Part shown: in pieces, positions 11,201 to 26,200 of the stretch
Layout: every line of letters starts with the position of its first letter
How positions within the stretch are numbered: the stretch's first letter is position 1
Origin: Montifringilla adamsi
Taxonomy: Eukaryota > Chordata > Aves > Passeriformes > Passeridae
Assembly (NCBI GenBank): GCA_017590115.1
Contig: JAGGNK010012448.1
Coordinates: 1,713,311-1,777,310, forward strand
Direction of reading: 5' to 3'
DNA: 64,000 bases
Notes under the pieces: model-generated
The model's database searches: none
The model's input: only the letters and a program-made list of their open reading frames with translations
Told to the model about the DNA's origin: nothing
Translations under genes and position numbers: made by a program

Positions 11201-14200
11201 GAAGTCAGCCGTGTTCATTAGTTTATTCTTCTAGGAAGTATTTGAAATGCTACAGGAGTGGACAAAAAAGAAACTTGGACCTTTTTGGGGCTCCAGACAG
11301 TGAGTGCTTCAGTGCCCTGCCAAACTGGAAGTGTTTACCCCTTAATGGTGTTACTGGATGTTGCATTCTTTCTTGTGGCCAATCTCAGTTTGAATTTCAG
11401 TGGCAAGACTGAAAGGTTCCCTCCATGCTCCTAATAGACAGATGTTTTCTTTTAAGTGTGTGGGAATGTCTCCCTAATGGCAATCCTTCTCCATTCCTCA
11501 GTTTGCGCAAGGAATAATCTAACATCCTCTGACGCTACAAGAAAAATCCTGTACTTACGAATGCTATGGCATTTCCCTCTCCATAAATTACAGGCAAAAA
11601 ATTTCCTAGAAAACAGATTTTAAAATTTCCACGTCAAAGACTTCAGTCAGAAAGAGCAAAGGCTTGGGACTGTCAAAAAGACTAAGCCCTACTGGGCAAC
11701 TTTTGTGCAATGTCTGGCAAATTGGATAATCTTATTGGAAAATGAACTAAATTAATTAGAGCATGAATGGGTGGATTAATCTCTACCAGAAAGTTTGTAT
11801 CCCTGTTTCGAGTTAAATCTGCTCTCACTGAGAGGCCTCATAGTGCATTGCTTTGCTGTTTAGTCTTTGTTTTATTTGTGTGCCTTGTACTTTCAGCCAA
11901 GCTGACTATTCATCAGACTCAGATTTCAGTGCTGCCTGATTGTGAGATTTTATGCCTCATACAATTCCAAAGTCTCTTAATGTGATTATGATAACAGTGT
12001 GCCCCCAGTCATGTCATCTGGAGCTGTATAGAAAATGTGAATCTGGGGGATGTGCTAAAATGAGAAAAGCATGCTGGTCTTAACATGAGCTACTTAAACT
12101 GTGAAAACAGGCGATGCTCATGGGATATACCGCTGTACTACAGCAAAGTGGAGAAGCTCTGCTGGATAAAAAAACCCATCCAAAACCTGTCTTGCTCTTG
12201 CTGTCAAAAATTAGGATGGATTTTTGCCAAAGTCAATATAGAGCACAGTATTAACTTTTGTCAGCAATTTGTGTTTACGTCCATGAGATGATGAACCCTG
12301 ATGTCAGAACTGGAGAAGTTGGAAGTTCCTTGGAAGTTTAAGCATGTTACCTGGAGAGGGGATAAAGGCAAATCCTGGGGAAAACCAAAGGCTGTGTCTT
12401 TTTTTCTCCACAGTGCTGGAGATGGGATCTCTTCTGTGGGAATGTTGTCTTGTATTTTAATACATATCATGACAGGGGTTTGAGAGATGTGCTCTGCTGG
12501 AATTGTGGTGAATTCCTTTCTGTGAGCTAGAAGACTTTCTGAGCTACATTAAGTTTTACTGCTCTTCTGATTTTTGCTTTAATCAAAACAGCATCTGTGC
12601 TAACTAACTTAAGCACTGGAGCATTCATTTTCCTGGATTATTTTCTTGGAATCTTCATGTGATCATTTGCCATAAAGTCTTTGAGGTGTTCTCCTTTTCC
12701 ACAGACTTAGTCTTTCCCTGCCTGTCCCACAGACTTTTTCATTTCTGTTCCACTGGCTCTAAATCACACCTCTAAGGGAACAGCATTCATGCTTCGGAAG
12801 CATTAAAAATCTTTCCTCTGGGAATCAGACCTTGGCTGGGGTGTCTCATCTGGGGGTTACTGATTTGATTGTCTTCTTTTAATGCAGCCTGTTTCTGAAG
12901 GGGCAGATACAGAAAAGGAAAAGTTGGTATTAAAAAACCCATAGTACTTCAAATTCACAAATATTTTAAATTTTACACCATGTTAAAGTTCTGTGTAATC
13001 TATTTTTCCTTCAGGCACTCAATCTAGAGAAAGTGTTAGGCACTCAGCTGTGACAAAGTTAGATCCTTTCCAATCTGTACTGGATTTGGTTGTTCTTTTC
13101 TGCTGACTGGTACAGTGGTATATCCAGTGTGTCTCCTTTTCAGAAAAAAAGTACTTGTCGATGTCTTGGAGGCACACTTAGGCTGTTGGCCTCCAGTGTA
13201 AGGACAGTTATCAGATACCTAATGCTTGAGCTTTGTTTTGTTCTGACCACCCAGCTCAGACCACGTTACACTTCATCTCTTCATGTCCATTCCAGAAAGA
13301 ACTTGTAGAAGTGATCAGAGCAATTTTACCACCTGACCTACAGTAGACAGGGATCATTGAAATAATAGTGTTCTAAAACCAAATACTGCCCTTAGGGTCA
13401 GACTGGGTGGCCTGTGTAATACAGCATATTCTTTCTGGTGACTACACAGGGAGCATATGTAAGATACTGAGCAACTCTGGAGTTGTTATTAGTTGAAAAA
13501 TTCCATCATCTTTCTCTGAACTGCATTCAGAATGTGGATTATTAGGCAGATGGTCACTGTACAATCAGCAAACCAGAAACAATACTATGAATTGGTAAGG
13601 ATTAATATAGCTGTGTGGATTAAAGGAAAGGATAACACAATATAAATATCTGGTATGCTCAAAATCAGTGTTGTGGGGTTTTTTGGTGGGGGTCCTCCCT
13701 CTGCCTCCCTTCTGCTCCTCTTCTATGCAGCCATGGTATTTTAATTCTATTATATTAGAAATTGCATTATAATCAGAGCAGTTTTATTTTCTTTATGCAG
13801 TTCTCACAGGAACTCTCTGAAACCATGTGAATACTGTAACTTTGCTTAAGTTAACTCATGTGAAGCTGTGCAAATATTGACTAATTACTCTTATTAAGTA
13901 CTAATTTTACAGATGGTTTATGCTATAAAACCTTTGAAATGAGGTAAGGTAAAGACAAAGTAGTCCTTGGCCACAATGCTGTACCTTTTGTGGATTAATA
14001 GTGTTTGGTGTCTGCACTTTGCAGAAGCAACAGAAATAAATGCATGCATGATGAGTAGCATAACCATAGTGCCAGATGAACAAAGTGACAAATTTTCATG
14101 CCATATATTAAAAAAATGCTCTTTCTACGCATTAGTATTTGTGAACACCTTTAAGTTCCACACTAACACAACTTTGTTAGTGTGGAACTTATAGGTTTGC

Positions 14201-17200
14201 AGCTAAATACACTGAAAATTAATTTAGGATTACAAGGAAAACCAGTTTTAAAGAGCATCAGTAAACTTGCTGAGGGTACATTCTTTCCCTTCATCTGGAT
14301 CATTGATAAACAAGTTGAACAAGACTGGTTCCAATATTGATCCCAGAAAATGCCACTGACTACAGGCCTCCAGGTGGATTCTGGAAATGTCCTTAACAGT
14401 TTTTTAAATGCAGATCATTAATTGAATAAATATACATTTGAGGAGTTCTTTAATGTTGCATTATTTATACAGAGTTTGTAGCATCTGATGATCAGATAAA
14501 CCTGTTCATTATTGTTACTGTTGGTGAACTTCAACATTACTCTCTTTAGAATACATTTTGAAAAAGAAATTGTGTGCATACATTGGAAGATATTTAACTT
14601 ACTAAATACAGGTAATACAGGACTAGCCTTTGTAAAGGAAATCCTTTGCAAGACAAAACCACAGAAATTTCTCAGGCATCAGTAAATATCTCTTTGTGCT
14701 GGTTTTATGTTTCTCTGTCTCAAAATGAATGTTTCTCTGTCTCAAAATGAACGTCAACATTTCAGCTGGAAACAAGTTTTACAGTGTCCTGAAGTTGTTA
14801 AATTGTTTAAAAGGGAATTTGAGCTATAGTAAGAGTTGTGGTACTGTTTTAATAAAGTAAGTTAGACCTTCAGTGGAGAAATCACATATAAGAAGCAGAG
14901 TGCTGCAGCATTGATAATCAAAGCTGTGGAATTGCTTCAAGTGAGAAAAAATTAAGAGAATATACACTTGTTGAATTGCACAATTGTGCAATTTATGTAG
15001 TAGACTTTGTAATAGTGGTTTGGCTCTTATGTTGTTTTTTTTTTTTTTTAATCTTGTAAATGTTCTTTGCTCTGACAATTAGAACAGTATGCAATCTGTG
15101 TAAATTAGTCCAGATTAAATAGAAATCTGAATATACTATTCCTGCATTGAGGCAACATTTCACTATGAATTTCAGGAGAGCTTTTAACAACTAAAATACC
15201 TACAGAAATGTTTTCTTTCTTCTTTATGAGATATATCTGACATTTTTCACTTGAGAGTCATATACAGAATTAACTTCTTATAATGACAAATTTATTTATA
15301 TGTAGACCAGAATAATTTGTGTGAAACTGAGGAGCTGTATTCTTATTTTGCCTACAGCCCACCTCCCTCTATCTCCTTCCTCTTTTAACTTAGGTAGTTA
15401 TTATTCATGCCTGTCTTCAGTTCTTATGCAACCTCCTGAAATCTTAGGTTTCTTCATGGATTATGATTAACATTAAAGCAATCAAGAAACTTGATATACA
15501 TTGTGGGTTACGCCAGTGGCATTCTCTTCACTACACTATGAACAGAAGTAAAAAAATTACTTCATTAGGCAGTTTGGGTTGTTTTTTTTTTCAGTAGCTA
15601 TATTAAAGCAGAGAAGTGGAAATGGTAAACATAATTTAAAGAATTTAGTCATAATGTACTGAGTGTTAAAAGCTTGTATCTAGTTTGCTAAATTTTAAAA
15701 ATAGGCAAAGAGGGGAATATCTTAATTTGTAGTAAGTTTTTCAAACCTATAGTAGAACATTGTTCCAACTGAGTGCATTAAAATGTGCATATCTCTCTTT
15801 TTCAGACAAGAGCAGGTCAGTGTTCTGTATCAGAACATACACATAGCAGAACCAAGATTAGTCCAGCCATATGAGCATGTCATTAAGAGCTTCATCCAAG
15901 AGATCAAACTTCAAAGCACAGAGATGGAAACTCTGGCCATAGCGGTAAAAAGGTATAGTGAATTGTGTTTCTAGTTCAGTTCTGCAGTTTTTTTATTTCT
16001 CTTCTCCTGCTTTTTTTGATTAAACTACTGAGAGTTAATGCCAAAATATGCCATGCAAAGTATTTCCATAAACTGAGTTCTGAAGTTAGTTTGTGTGCAT
16101 ACCCTTTGTGCATAAACACATATAGCAGCCTGCAAATGATTGCCTGTTCATCCTTCCAATAAATTCTGGACCAAATTTTTGCAGACTCTATTGTTAGTTA
16201 AATGCCTTAAAACATTTTGACTCCTCTTCCTTGGCTGTAACTTTGACTTTTATCATACATGTCCACTATACTTTCATTTTAGAAATCGTATTTTTGCTTC
16301 ATGAGCTTCAAGGACTGTATTTACCTGTTTTAACTACTTGGCACTGTCAGTCTCACATCATAACTGCCAAAACCAAACAGATTAGCTCAGAACAGAGATC
16401 TTGTATGTGTGGGTGATGCAAGTTGCTTTTGAAGTCTCTTCATAGGATAACAAGGGGCACCTTTCATCTTTGTAAATTAATTTTAAAAATGCAGATGTAT
16501 TTAATGCTAATCATCAGCTTGCAGCTATTATTTAAAATCTAATTTGCCAGTATCTTCAAAATAATTTGGCCTTTAGGTTCTTAGCCACACCAGTTTCAAG
16601 GTCTGGGCAATGTTAAACTGTTTACCTGTCTTTCTGTCTAATTTGTTTCAGTTGAGGTAGGCAGATGTGTTTCACACAGTGTTTCTTTCAAGCTGGAGGG
16701 CAATTCCTAAGAGAGTATTTTCTTCTAAATTTTAGAGCTCAGGACAAAGCAGCAGTTCAACTCAGTGAGTTAGAGGAAGAGATGGAACTACGGATACAGG
16801 CTGCAGAGCATAAAGTTAAAAAGGAAGTGAGTATTTTATATTTACAGTATTTCATAATTACTGAACTCTCAGTGATCTTAAGCAGGATTGATGGTCACCT
16901 GTGGTTTTGATCGTGATGGACTGACTCAAAGCTGCTGTAGGCAGGGCCTGGATGAAAAAATTCTGTACATGAAATAAAAAAATGAATGCTCTTAATGCTT
17001 TCCCAAAGAGGAATATCTGCTTAGGTGTAATGAACCAAGAAAAAGAAGTCTTTCCCTTTTGTGGAAACATACTGGCCAAGAAGAGTTTGTTTCTGAGACC
17101 AATATTGGAAACAGACTGCAGAAAATTATATTTCAGCACTAAAGAATTCAATCTAGTTCTCCTAGTACAATAATTTATGTATAATTTAATGCTTTGATTA

Positions 17201-20200
17201 TTTGGTCCTGCTTTGTGTATCTGCCTGGAGTAATGCTCTTTCTTTCCTCCTTTCTCCTGCAACTACATTTTAGAGACTTAAGAGAGGATAACTGTGGTAG
17301 CAATGTGTGAGGGCCTGGGCCCCTCAAACTTAATGGGAAACTCTGTTTTGATCTGCTCAATTTTAGCTGTTGTTTCAACCCACTTGCAGTCTACATGAAA
17401 AGAAGTAAAAATCCTCTTCTCTTACCCAGGGAGAGATAAGTTAGAGCCACATGTGACTGCATAATTCAAAGGAGCAAGACCAGCTCCCTGGTTCATTTTG
17501 AATTATTACTACATTAATTTAAGATAAGCCAAACTTTATATGGCCATAACAGTTTGTGAAAGTGTTCTAATGAAGGCATAAGAAATGCATTAATTAAAAC
17601 ATATACTATGGGCATAATTACTGCTTGGTCAGACATGTGGTATACTGAACATCTATATATATTTGCTATGGGTTCTTTCACCAGAGTACTTGCAGAACCA
17701 GAAGTAACAAAGTACTGTCTGCCAACTTGCTGAACTTAAGTAGTTCACACTAATTGATATGTGAAGGTAAATGGTATTCTGTTAGATTTACTTCAAACAG
17801 CTTTTTTTCCTATACAGGAGAAAACAGTCCTACCACACCATAAAAGCCTATTGTGTTCCTAGAAACAAAATATATGGCATAAAAATCTTAAAGATATCAC
17901 ACCTGCAAAAAAAAAAGTGTGGTTTAATATGTTTAACTAGTGGTAATGCAGCTCTTAGTAGAGATAAATTTTCACTTTCAAAGAAGCTAAGTTGTTAATG
18001 TTGAGAAAACAAATACATTTTCTCTGGAAAATAACTATTGTCAAAAAGTGATAAATAACTGAAAAAAGCACTGAATACCCTTTTTCACTGCTTTGAAAAG
18101 ATGACTGTGTGTGTTTGCTTATTCTGAGAACATCTACAGTTATACACTGGCATTATGCAGAAGTCGATCTTCTATGTATTATCTACATTTAGTCTGTATT
18201 CCCAATCACTCTTTGCATCTAGCCATAGGTGTGAAAGATGGTCTTTGTTAACTTGGTTAACTTGTTTCTCACAAAGTTTTTTTCATTTTCACTCTCCAGT
18301 GTTCCTTGTAGCTCCTAGCTCCACATACCGCACCTACTAGAACACCCTGAGAGTAAATGCTAAGTTATTTACTTTGTGGGAATGTACTAAGCCATTAATC
18401 TTAATGTCTGTAATCAAGGCTATTGTTTGTCAGAGTGATCTCACTCATGCCACCGGGACACCTGCTTCTACATGAGCCTATCCTGTATTTGTTTCTTCAA
18501 GGGAAGCAAATAGTTACCCAACAATATTTACGAGTTTATGTAGTTGGCAACAGTAGGGGAATCCAACTTAAATTAATTACTTGGATTATTGTTTTAACAC
18601 ATGAATGTCAGCGTCATCTACGGGAAATTCTGATTCTGAATTCTAAGCAAAATCTATGCCTGCCTCTTTCATGTGAAAACTCAACCTGTCTCATTGGCTC
18701 CATTTCTCACTGCTGCATTCTGACTTCTCGTGTTGTGAAACTGGAGTCCCTGGGGAGTGACTGGAGTGAGGAAACACACCAGTCAGTAGCACACCACACA
18801 CATTGTCATTGATGCACAAATTGGTTTGATACTCAGACTGAGTACTATATACAGGTATTGGTATTTAGACAGAGCACTTGGTGCTGGTTTCAAACACGGT
18901 GAGAAAATTAAACCCAGTCCTGTTGTTGCCTTTTATCCCCTCTGCTTCTTCTAGTAATAGGACAAACTGGGAGAAATCATAAACTAGACTTACAGTATAC
19001 TGGAAGGCTGCAATAAATGCAACAATATTGATAATGTAGAGTATACAAGGGAAAGAGAGTATTTTACCCACAAAAGGGCATTCACCACGGAACATTCCCC
19101 TGGGCAGTACTTGGTGCAGTCTCTAAACACAGGCGCACACCCTGCCATGTGCCCTGGTAAAAGATGGCTCTGCTCCCATTTCCATCTGCTGATACCATCC
19201 CGGTGATGTGGGTGGTATTGAATAGACAGCAGTGAAACCACCCCCTTGTCTCTGTTGCCTGGATGGTACCATTTGTCTAAAACTAGAGCTGCTGTTGTCT
19301 GCTTGCTTTCTGCTGACATGGGCCTATAATGTTCTAACAATTGCAAGCAAAAAAATTCAAAGGAAAAACAGAAGTAAAAAAGTAAGTGACATTGAGAATG
19401 TTAAGCATAGGAATCATGAATGAAAAACACTGAATGGACCCAAATATTTGTTTTCATGCCACCATTTTATATTGTGTATACACAATACACAATATCTGTG
19501 TATTGCATAGACTGCAATTACAGAATCAGAACCTATGGACCTTAAGGAAGGGATAGAATGGAAAAACACATTTGTCTAAGCAAAAAGTATGTGCTTTACA
19601 AAGCGATGAATGAATTTTTTGATAAATATATGAAACCTGTCTCAACTTCTAATGAGATTGAAAATACTGCAGGAGAAGCAGAAAGCTGAAGAAGCACTAA
19701 ATGAGCTGAAGCGCCAGTATGACGCTGAAGTTGGGGATCTTCAGGTGACAATAAAAAAACTTAAAAAGGTAAGTGAGTTGAAGTCTGTTGAGTTTTTTTA
19801 AGTGTTTTTTGACCTTATGAAATGTCTCCCTCAAGATGGATAATCATAATTGTAGGTTTCTAATTTAATTTGTGTTAGTAAATGGCAACTGCAGATAATT
19901 TTTAGGTCGTGTTGTCATTCTGTGCTTTTGTATTCATGTTGTGTAATTTGTTTAAATAGTTAGGAAAGGGAGGAGCAACTATTACCTAAATTCTTTAGCT
20001 TAACAATTTTCTAGGTCTATCAGGTTATTATACCTAGTCTTATATTTGGTCCATTAGAAATAGTCCAATATATTTCCACTAAGTATTTGTAATTTATAAA
20101 TAAAGATGGAATTGGCAACCCAGATGTAGTTATTTACATATAGTGCCTTTTAGTACCCAACTTTATGTATAGTGCCTTTTAGAACTCAACTGCAATCTGA

Positions 20201-23200
20201 TCTTGTAATTTGATACCTAGTAATAAAGTAAAATGAAATCTCAGATAGGAATGATGTTTTGGAATATGTAATACTTGTTTGGAATATGTAATTTGGGTTT
20301 AATTTTGACCTTGATTTTTGCTGTAAGTTTTACCAGAATTATAGCAAGCAAAGTGGATATATTTTTTGGGTTTTGTATTTAATTGCACATAGAAGAACAT
20401 TTCTAGAAATGGAAATTTCTTACAAGACACATGAGAGCTTCTTGTCCAAGTACTACATAGCTGAGGTATTAATAATTTTTTATAATTTTTTAAAGTTAGT
20501 TTTTCTCTCTGTTTCGATCTTAACAGCTGTCTTCTGTGTCACTAGTTATGAATATTTTATACCTAAAGAGTGCAAAATGCATATCAATTTTCTAGAAAGC
20601 CAGTGATTTTTGAAATAATGCTGTCTGCTAGTACATTCGGAACAACATTTAAGTTTTAAAAACTTTAGTAACTGTAAAACCTCCTAAGGATTATTTATTG
20701 TGATTTCCATAAGGTTTTTTTTTTAAATCAGAACAATCAAATACATTAATTCTGCATTTTTTTAATACTTAAGCTGGAGGAGCAATCCAAGTATGTTAAT
20801 CACCGGGAAGATGTAGTTGAACTGAAGAAAAGAATACATGATATGTTGCTGGTAAGAGAATATTAATATTATTATTATTAACATATTAATTTAGCCTCGG
20901 TTTTAGTGTCTGCAATACAAATTGGTATACTTGTGGAGATTTGGGTTTTGATTTTTGTTGGTTTCTTTTTTTTTAACATTTATTAATGGTAAGCTAGCAA
21001 GTAAAGCTTAGAAGTCATGGGTAAGTGTATGTGGATCTTTTAAGTTGAAAAAAAACCTGTTTAAATGTATGCACATTCTACATAGGACATTTAGAAATGG
21101 CCTGAGTTGATGTGGTCCCATTTTTTTGTAACTGAATAGAAAAAGAATAGTTAAGAGATTCTTGCATGTTAATTTACTGACTTCTTTGTTGATTTATCCT
21201 TCTTTCATTTTCTTTCCCTCCCTATGCCAAATTTTATAGTGTTTAATTTTTATTTAACCTTGATGGTTTTTATTCTACTATTATAGTTTATCAACATTTT
21301 GTGGAGGTGACTGTGACAGCTAACATCTAATGTCTTCCTTTTTTGAAGGAAAATCAGAGACTTAAGAAAGATCTCTTAGAAGCACAGACAAATATAGCTT
21401 TTCTACAGAGTGAATTAGATACCTTGAAAAGCGAGTATGCAGATCAGTCTTTGAACACTGAGAGGTAAGTTACTTCTACATGATAATATTTTCACAAGGG
21501 AAAAAACATCATCTATTTTCTGATGTAATTATTATGCATGCAGTTGGCAACTGTTATTTTCTGAATTTGCCTTAAAGGGTGGGTACATGTTTAATACCAT
21601 GTCATCAATGCTGTTCACTTTTCTTGTTAGGTTTCTGAAGGAGCAAATTCTGGCTATGATGAAAACTCTCACAATCTTGCAACATCAGTTGATTTTAGTG
21701 GGACTTAATTAGGAATAAAACAGCAGGACATCAGGAACTTTTTTTCTTCATGGCTTGCACTCACATGAGGATCTGTATGAATTTTAGGGAGAATAGTTTT
21801 GGAAGCCTTCCATGTCTATCTTAACCATTTGTTTTTCTAAAGTGAATGAAAGCTACTTCTAGTTATTCTTTTAAAGGAGCATAAAGGGCAGTTTCATTGT
21901 GTGGTTATCATCAGATAATACAAATTATATTTGAAAGGAAAAGGAGACAGTCCCTATGGTTATTTTGTACGATTTTAATTTTTCATTCACTGTCTTTGTT
22001 GAGTTGTAACGGTGGAGATTAATGAAGTCACAAAATGATCTTACTTTGCATAAAACTGCTCTGAGCATATTTCAGCATAAATGTAAACTCTGCCAAGGGC
22101 AATATGGTGAAAACATGAGAATATCCTGTTAAGTATAAGTTCATTTAAGTTTGGTGTTTATTTTTGGGTTTTTTTCCCAGGGATCTAGAAATTATCCGAG
22201 AGTATACTGAAGACAGAGATAATCTGGAAAGACAAATTGAAATACTTCAGTAAGTTTTTAGAAATGCGGTTTTTTATTATCAAATTTAGCTCCACCATAT
22301 TTGGGATAAGTGTTTTTATATGCAAAATATAGGGATGAAATTTGGGAAGTAGTTCCAGGTGAAAATACTGAAATGGCCTAAATTATTGTAAAAGGTGTTG
22401 TTCTCAACTGTCATAAATGTTACTGTGGTATTAACTCTGCTGTGGTACTGACCCACTAACACTTCAGTTGGTTTCTTTCCATTTCTTTTCTTAGCCCCAT
22501 TGGCTTTCATTTCTTTCTAATAAGCTGAATGTGATTTGAGTCTATCCATGCTATCATAAAAATTATTGCCTTGCTCCTTTTTCTATTGGCTTTGCTTCTC
22601 CAGTAACTCCCTGTCTTATTGTTGTCTGGAAAGTACTAAGAGTTGCAGTATTATATAATAGGTGCACAAGAAGGGTCACAATGAATACATTTATTTATAT
22701 CTTTATTTAATATCCTTATCCTAAACAAATTCTTTATTTCAAGCAGATTGATTATATTTGTCTTCAGAATCACCTCAGCAATATTTAAAGGGTAGTAATT
22801 TCGTACAGAAATGGCTGGACTAGTTGTTTTATTGTGTGGTTTGGTTTTTTGTTGTTGTGGTTTTTTGGTTTTTTTTTTTTTTTTTTTTTGGTCACCATTC
22901 CTACAGTACCTTTTTTTAAACTCAGCTGACCAGAGACCATGCTGTACAAGTGAAAATGGACTTCCTGGGCTGCCACTGAAGCCTAAAATTCAGTGATTTT
23001 TTCTGATAATTTGTTTGAGTACCTGTCGTTGTGTTTCTAGTTTCATGTTACTATTTAGTGTTTAGCTAAAGAAAAACAGGGTTTTTTAGAAGTATTTTGA
23101 AAATTTTTCTTTTTGAGGAATTACATAGTTTTTCATGTTTTCTTGAATTCTGCAAGTTAAACTATGTTTCCTTGTTAGATCAGCTAATAGAAAACTACAT

Positions 23201-26200
23201 GATAGCAACGATGGTTTAAGAAGTGCACTTGAAAACAGTTTCAGCAAGTACAACAGATCATTGGTATGTATTGATGATTTTGTTACATTGTCATAGAAGG
23301 TGTAAGAATCAACACAGCGCATTTAAACTGGTACCTCAGTGGGTACTGAAAAAATTGAGATTTTTTTCAGTGAATACTCCTGTGTAGTTTTGTTAGATTT
23401 TACTTATGTTTTGTTAAATAATGGAAGTTTTGTTAGAGCATAGCTACTTTCCAGATGCTTTGGAAGATGACTATTTTTTTAATAATCTGTGATATTTAAT
23501 AAGGTGAATAAATCAACAGTTTCTCTTGCGCTAAAGGGAATGTATTTGTGTTTTGTAAGGGAGTGTCCTACCATTGACAAAACACTTTCTCAGAAAACTG
23601 CCCTTTTTTAATAGCAAGGTCTTAACCTAACTCAAACTTTTGTCCAGGCAAGTCACTGGGAAAATGAATAGCATGCACTACTGATAGAGACCTTAGTCAG
23701 ACCCTTTTGGGCTCACAGAACTGCATTAGAGTCTCTTGTAGCAAATGTCACCTGACATCCTCCAAACTAGAGAAAGGAAGGCTTGAAAGTAAGGAAAAAA
23801 CCTACTCTACACTGTCATTTTGCAATCCTGTGAAACCTGTTAAAACTCTTAAAACTTGACTTAACTCTTAAACTTAACTTAACTCTTAAACTTGACTTTA
23901 CTCTTAAAACTTAAAACATAACTGGGCATCATGAGGAAAGCAGATAGCTTTTTTAGAAGGATGCGATCAGAATAATGGGCCCATAAAGACAATACTGGAC
24001 AGGAAGGAAGAAAATAGGGGTCAGGGCAGTGCCTGTTTGCAGTATTCCATACCAGTGAACATGAGTGCTTTTTCTTGATATGAGCTACCAGAGATCCACT
24101 ACAGATGCAGCAATGGATACCATTTCCTACTGTCATGCCTGGAAATATAAATGAGCATATTACTTAGACAGAAGAAGCTGTTTCCAGTGAATAAATGTAT
24201 GGAGGCACAGCAGAATGTACAAAATACTTTTGTCACATGCTATTAGTTGAGACCTTTCCTTCCTAGTTCTCTCAAGAACTAGGAGGTAGCTCTCCTGAAA
24301 CTAGCTCAGCTAGTGACAGTTCCCCTTTTTTTCAGTAGTCAGTATGCCATGGTCTAAATATCACTTTTCAAAGCTTAGCATTTCAGGGTCTTGAGATTAG
24401 AGTCTTGAGGTAATCAATGAAATAATTCTCTTGGAAATTCTGTTCTTTTGTGGTTGAACATGTCTAGTGTGTTCAGTATAAGGGCAGTGGTGAAGCCTAA
24501 ATGCTATAGGTAAAAAGCCTTCTGACCCTCAGTCATATATGAAGTATGAGGTTTAACTAAACCTAAGTAGCTAAACATATATATATATATATATATATAA
24601 TATAAATAAACATGTATTAAATACATCCAATTTGTAGTTGTGATGATGCACGCTTTTTTTCCCAACAAATCTAGATATAATCCTCTGTGTTCATCAGAGT
24701 TATAATGCATTTACTATGTATCTGTTTCAGCGGTTAGCAAATACCTCACCAGGAAGTACCATTTCTAGAAGCAGTCCTAAATTTAATGGTGAACATTCTC
24801 CTTTAAACCCACGATATGACAGGTAAGCCAGGCTTGCTTTTGTTAATTTGAGAATGGCTTGTCTTAGAAGACCAGATTAGTGTTAAGTAACATACAATAG
24901 TTCTGTCTGATTTAGAAGTAGTGTGTGACCATAGCATTTGATCCAAAATATACTAAAGTCAATAGGAATCTTCTCAATTACTTCAGAAAGCTCAGGATAG
25001 CCCTCTTCAGTAGAAGCCATAAACTTGTGAAGAGGTCAGACAGCCTCTTGTCTGGTCTTGGCCTTTTTTGATTCTAGTTCGAGTCTCAGTCTTTTTTTTT
25101 CCAAGAAACTATAAAACTCTTCTGAGGACCTTTGTTAGCCTTTCTCAGTACTTGAGAAATAAAACATTTTTGGTTTTATGTTCAGCTTGTGTGCCTTTTT
25201 TCCCATATAATAATTAGTACAAATGTGGGCCTGATCTTCATATTACCTCATCTCACACTGACATGCAAGAGTAGTGGATGCACTTGGATATTAATGGGAT
25301 AAGAGTACAAAACCAGTAAGTTATCTAAATGCAATTAGATGGTCACAGGTATTTATTTTTCTACTTAATAGATTCAGATCATTGATCAGAACTTCCTCAT
25401 CATTTCAGAGACTCACTGAAGACTGTGGGTACTGGAGGCAACCCTGAGTGCTGTCAGTCATGTTATGCTTTCACACTTGATTTTTTAAACAGATCTATCA
25501 GCAAAAATGTGTGTCCTCACTCAATTGATAGATTATTTTATCTTTTTTTTTCTTTCAGTGGTATTCCAAACCATAGAGAGATCTCTAATAGAGGTCTTAG
25601 TAGTTTGCCAGAAAGAAAAATGCATTGGATAGGAATTAAATAGACTTTGCTTCAAACTTATAATATCCCCATTTATTCAGTAGTGTCCTTATTCTGTTTT
25701 CTCCATGTGAGATGTGTTTGCTGGCTGTAAAGTTTTGGTTGTTAAAAGCACTTTCCTGTTTCTGAATGCACATAAACCCAATTCCCTAATATTGGACCCT
25801 CTGCAAATTTTTAGAGGCATCTACTCTAAGTTGCATATTACATTCAGTAGTTTTCTGAGGGAGTAAATAAAACCTCTCTGGAGCCTTAGTTATGTTGTTC
25901 TTTATGAATGTTTATTAGTACATGCCACATGGTGCAATCCTTGTATTTCCACAAAAGTGAGAAATACAAGCCACTTCAGAAGAAAGTTTATGGGGTAGGA
26001 ATAAAGCTTAGTCTTAACATGTGCGACTTGATAGCATCAAAAGACAAAAAGAGATGTGAATGTCCCAAAACTTGTTTGTTTTCAGTACCTTGTCTCCTGA
26101 CATCAGGTCAGCATTAAGAGGTATTGGTTTGTATACTAATATGTTTTAAGCAATCTGTTCTAAAATGTATGATTTTTTTTTTTTGTCTGTAAGATTCATC

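Larger units (their letters stand above)
8034..15805 (+). other. RASEF: RASEF intron 1 (7.8 kb)
   Basis: The longest intron, GT at 8034 and AG at 15804-15805. The first few hundred bases remain in the CpG island; the rest is AT-rich. It contains a 17-bp-arm inverted repeat (14152-14191), a CR1-like remnant (14258-14395) and a 22-bp tandem duplication (14709-14752), and no convincing extra exon. Confidence 0.85.
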
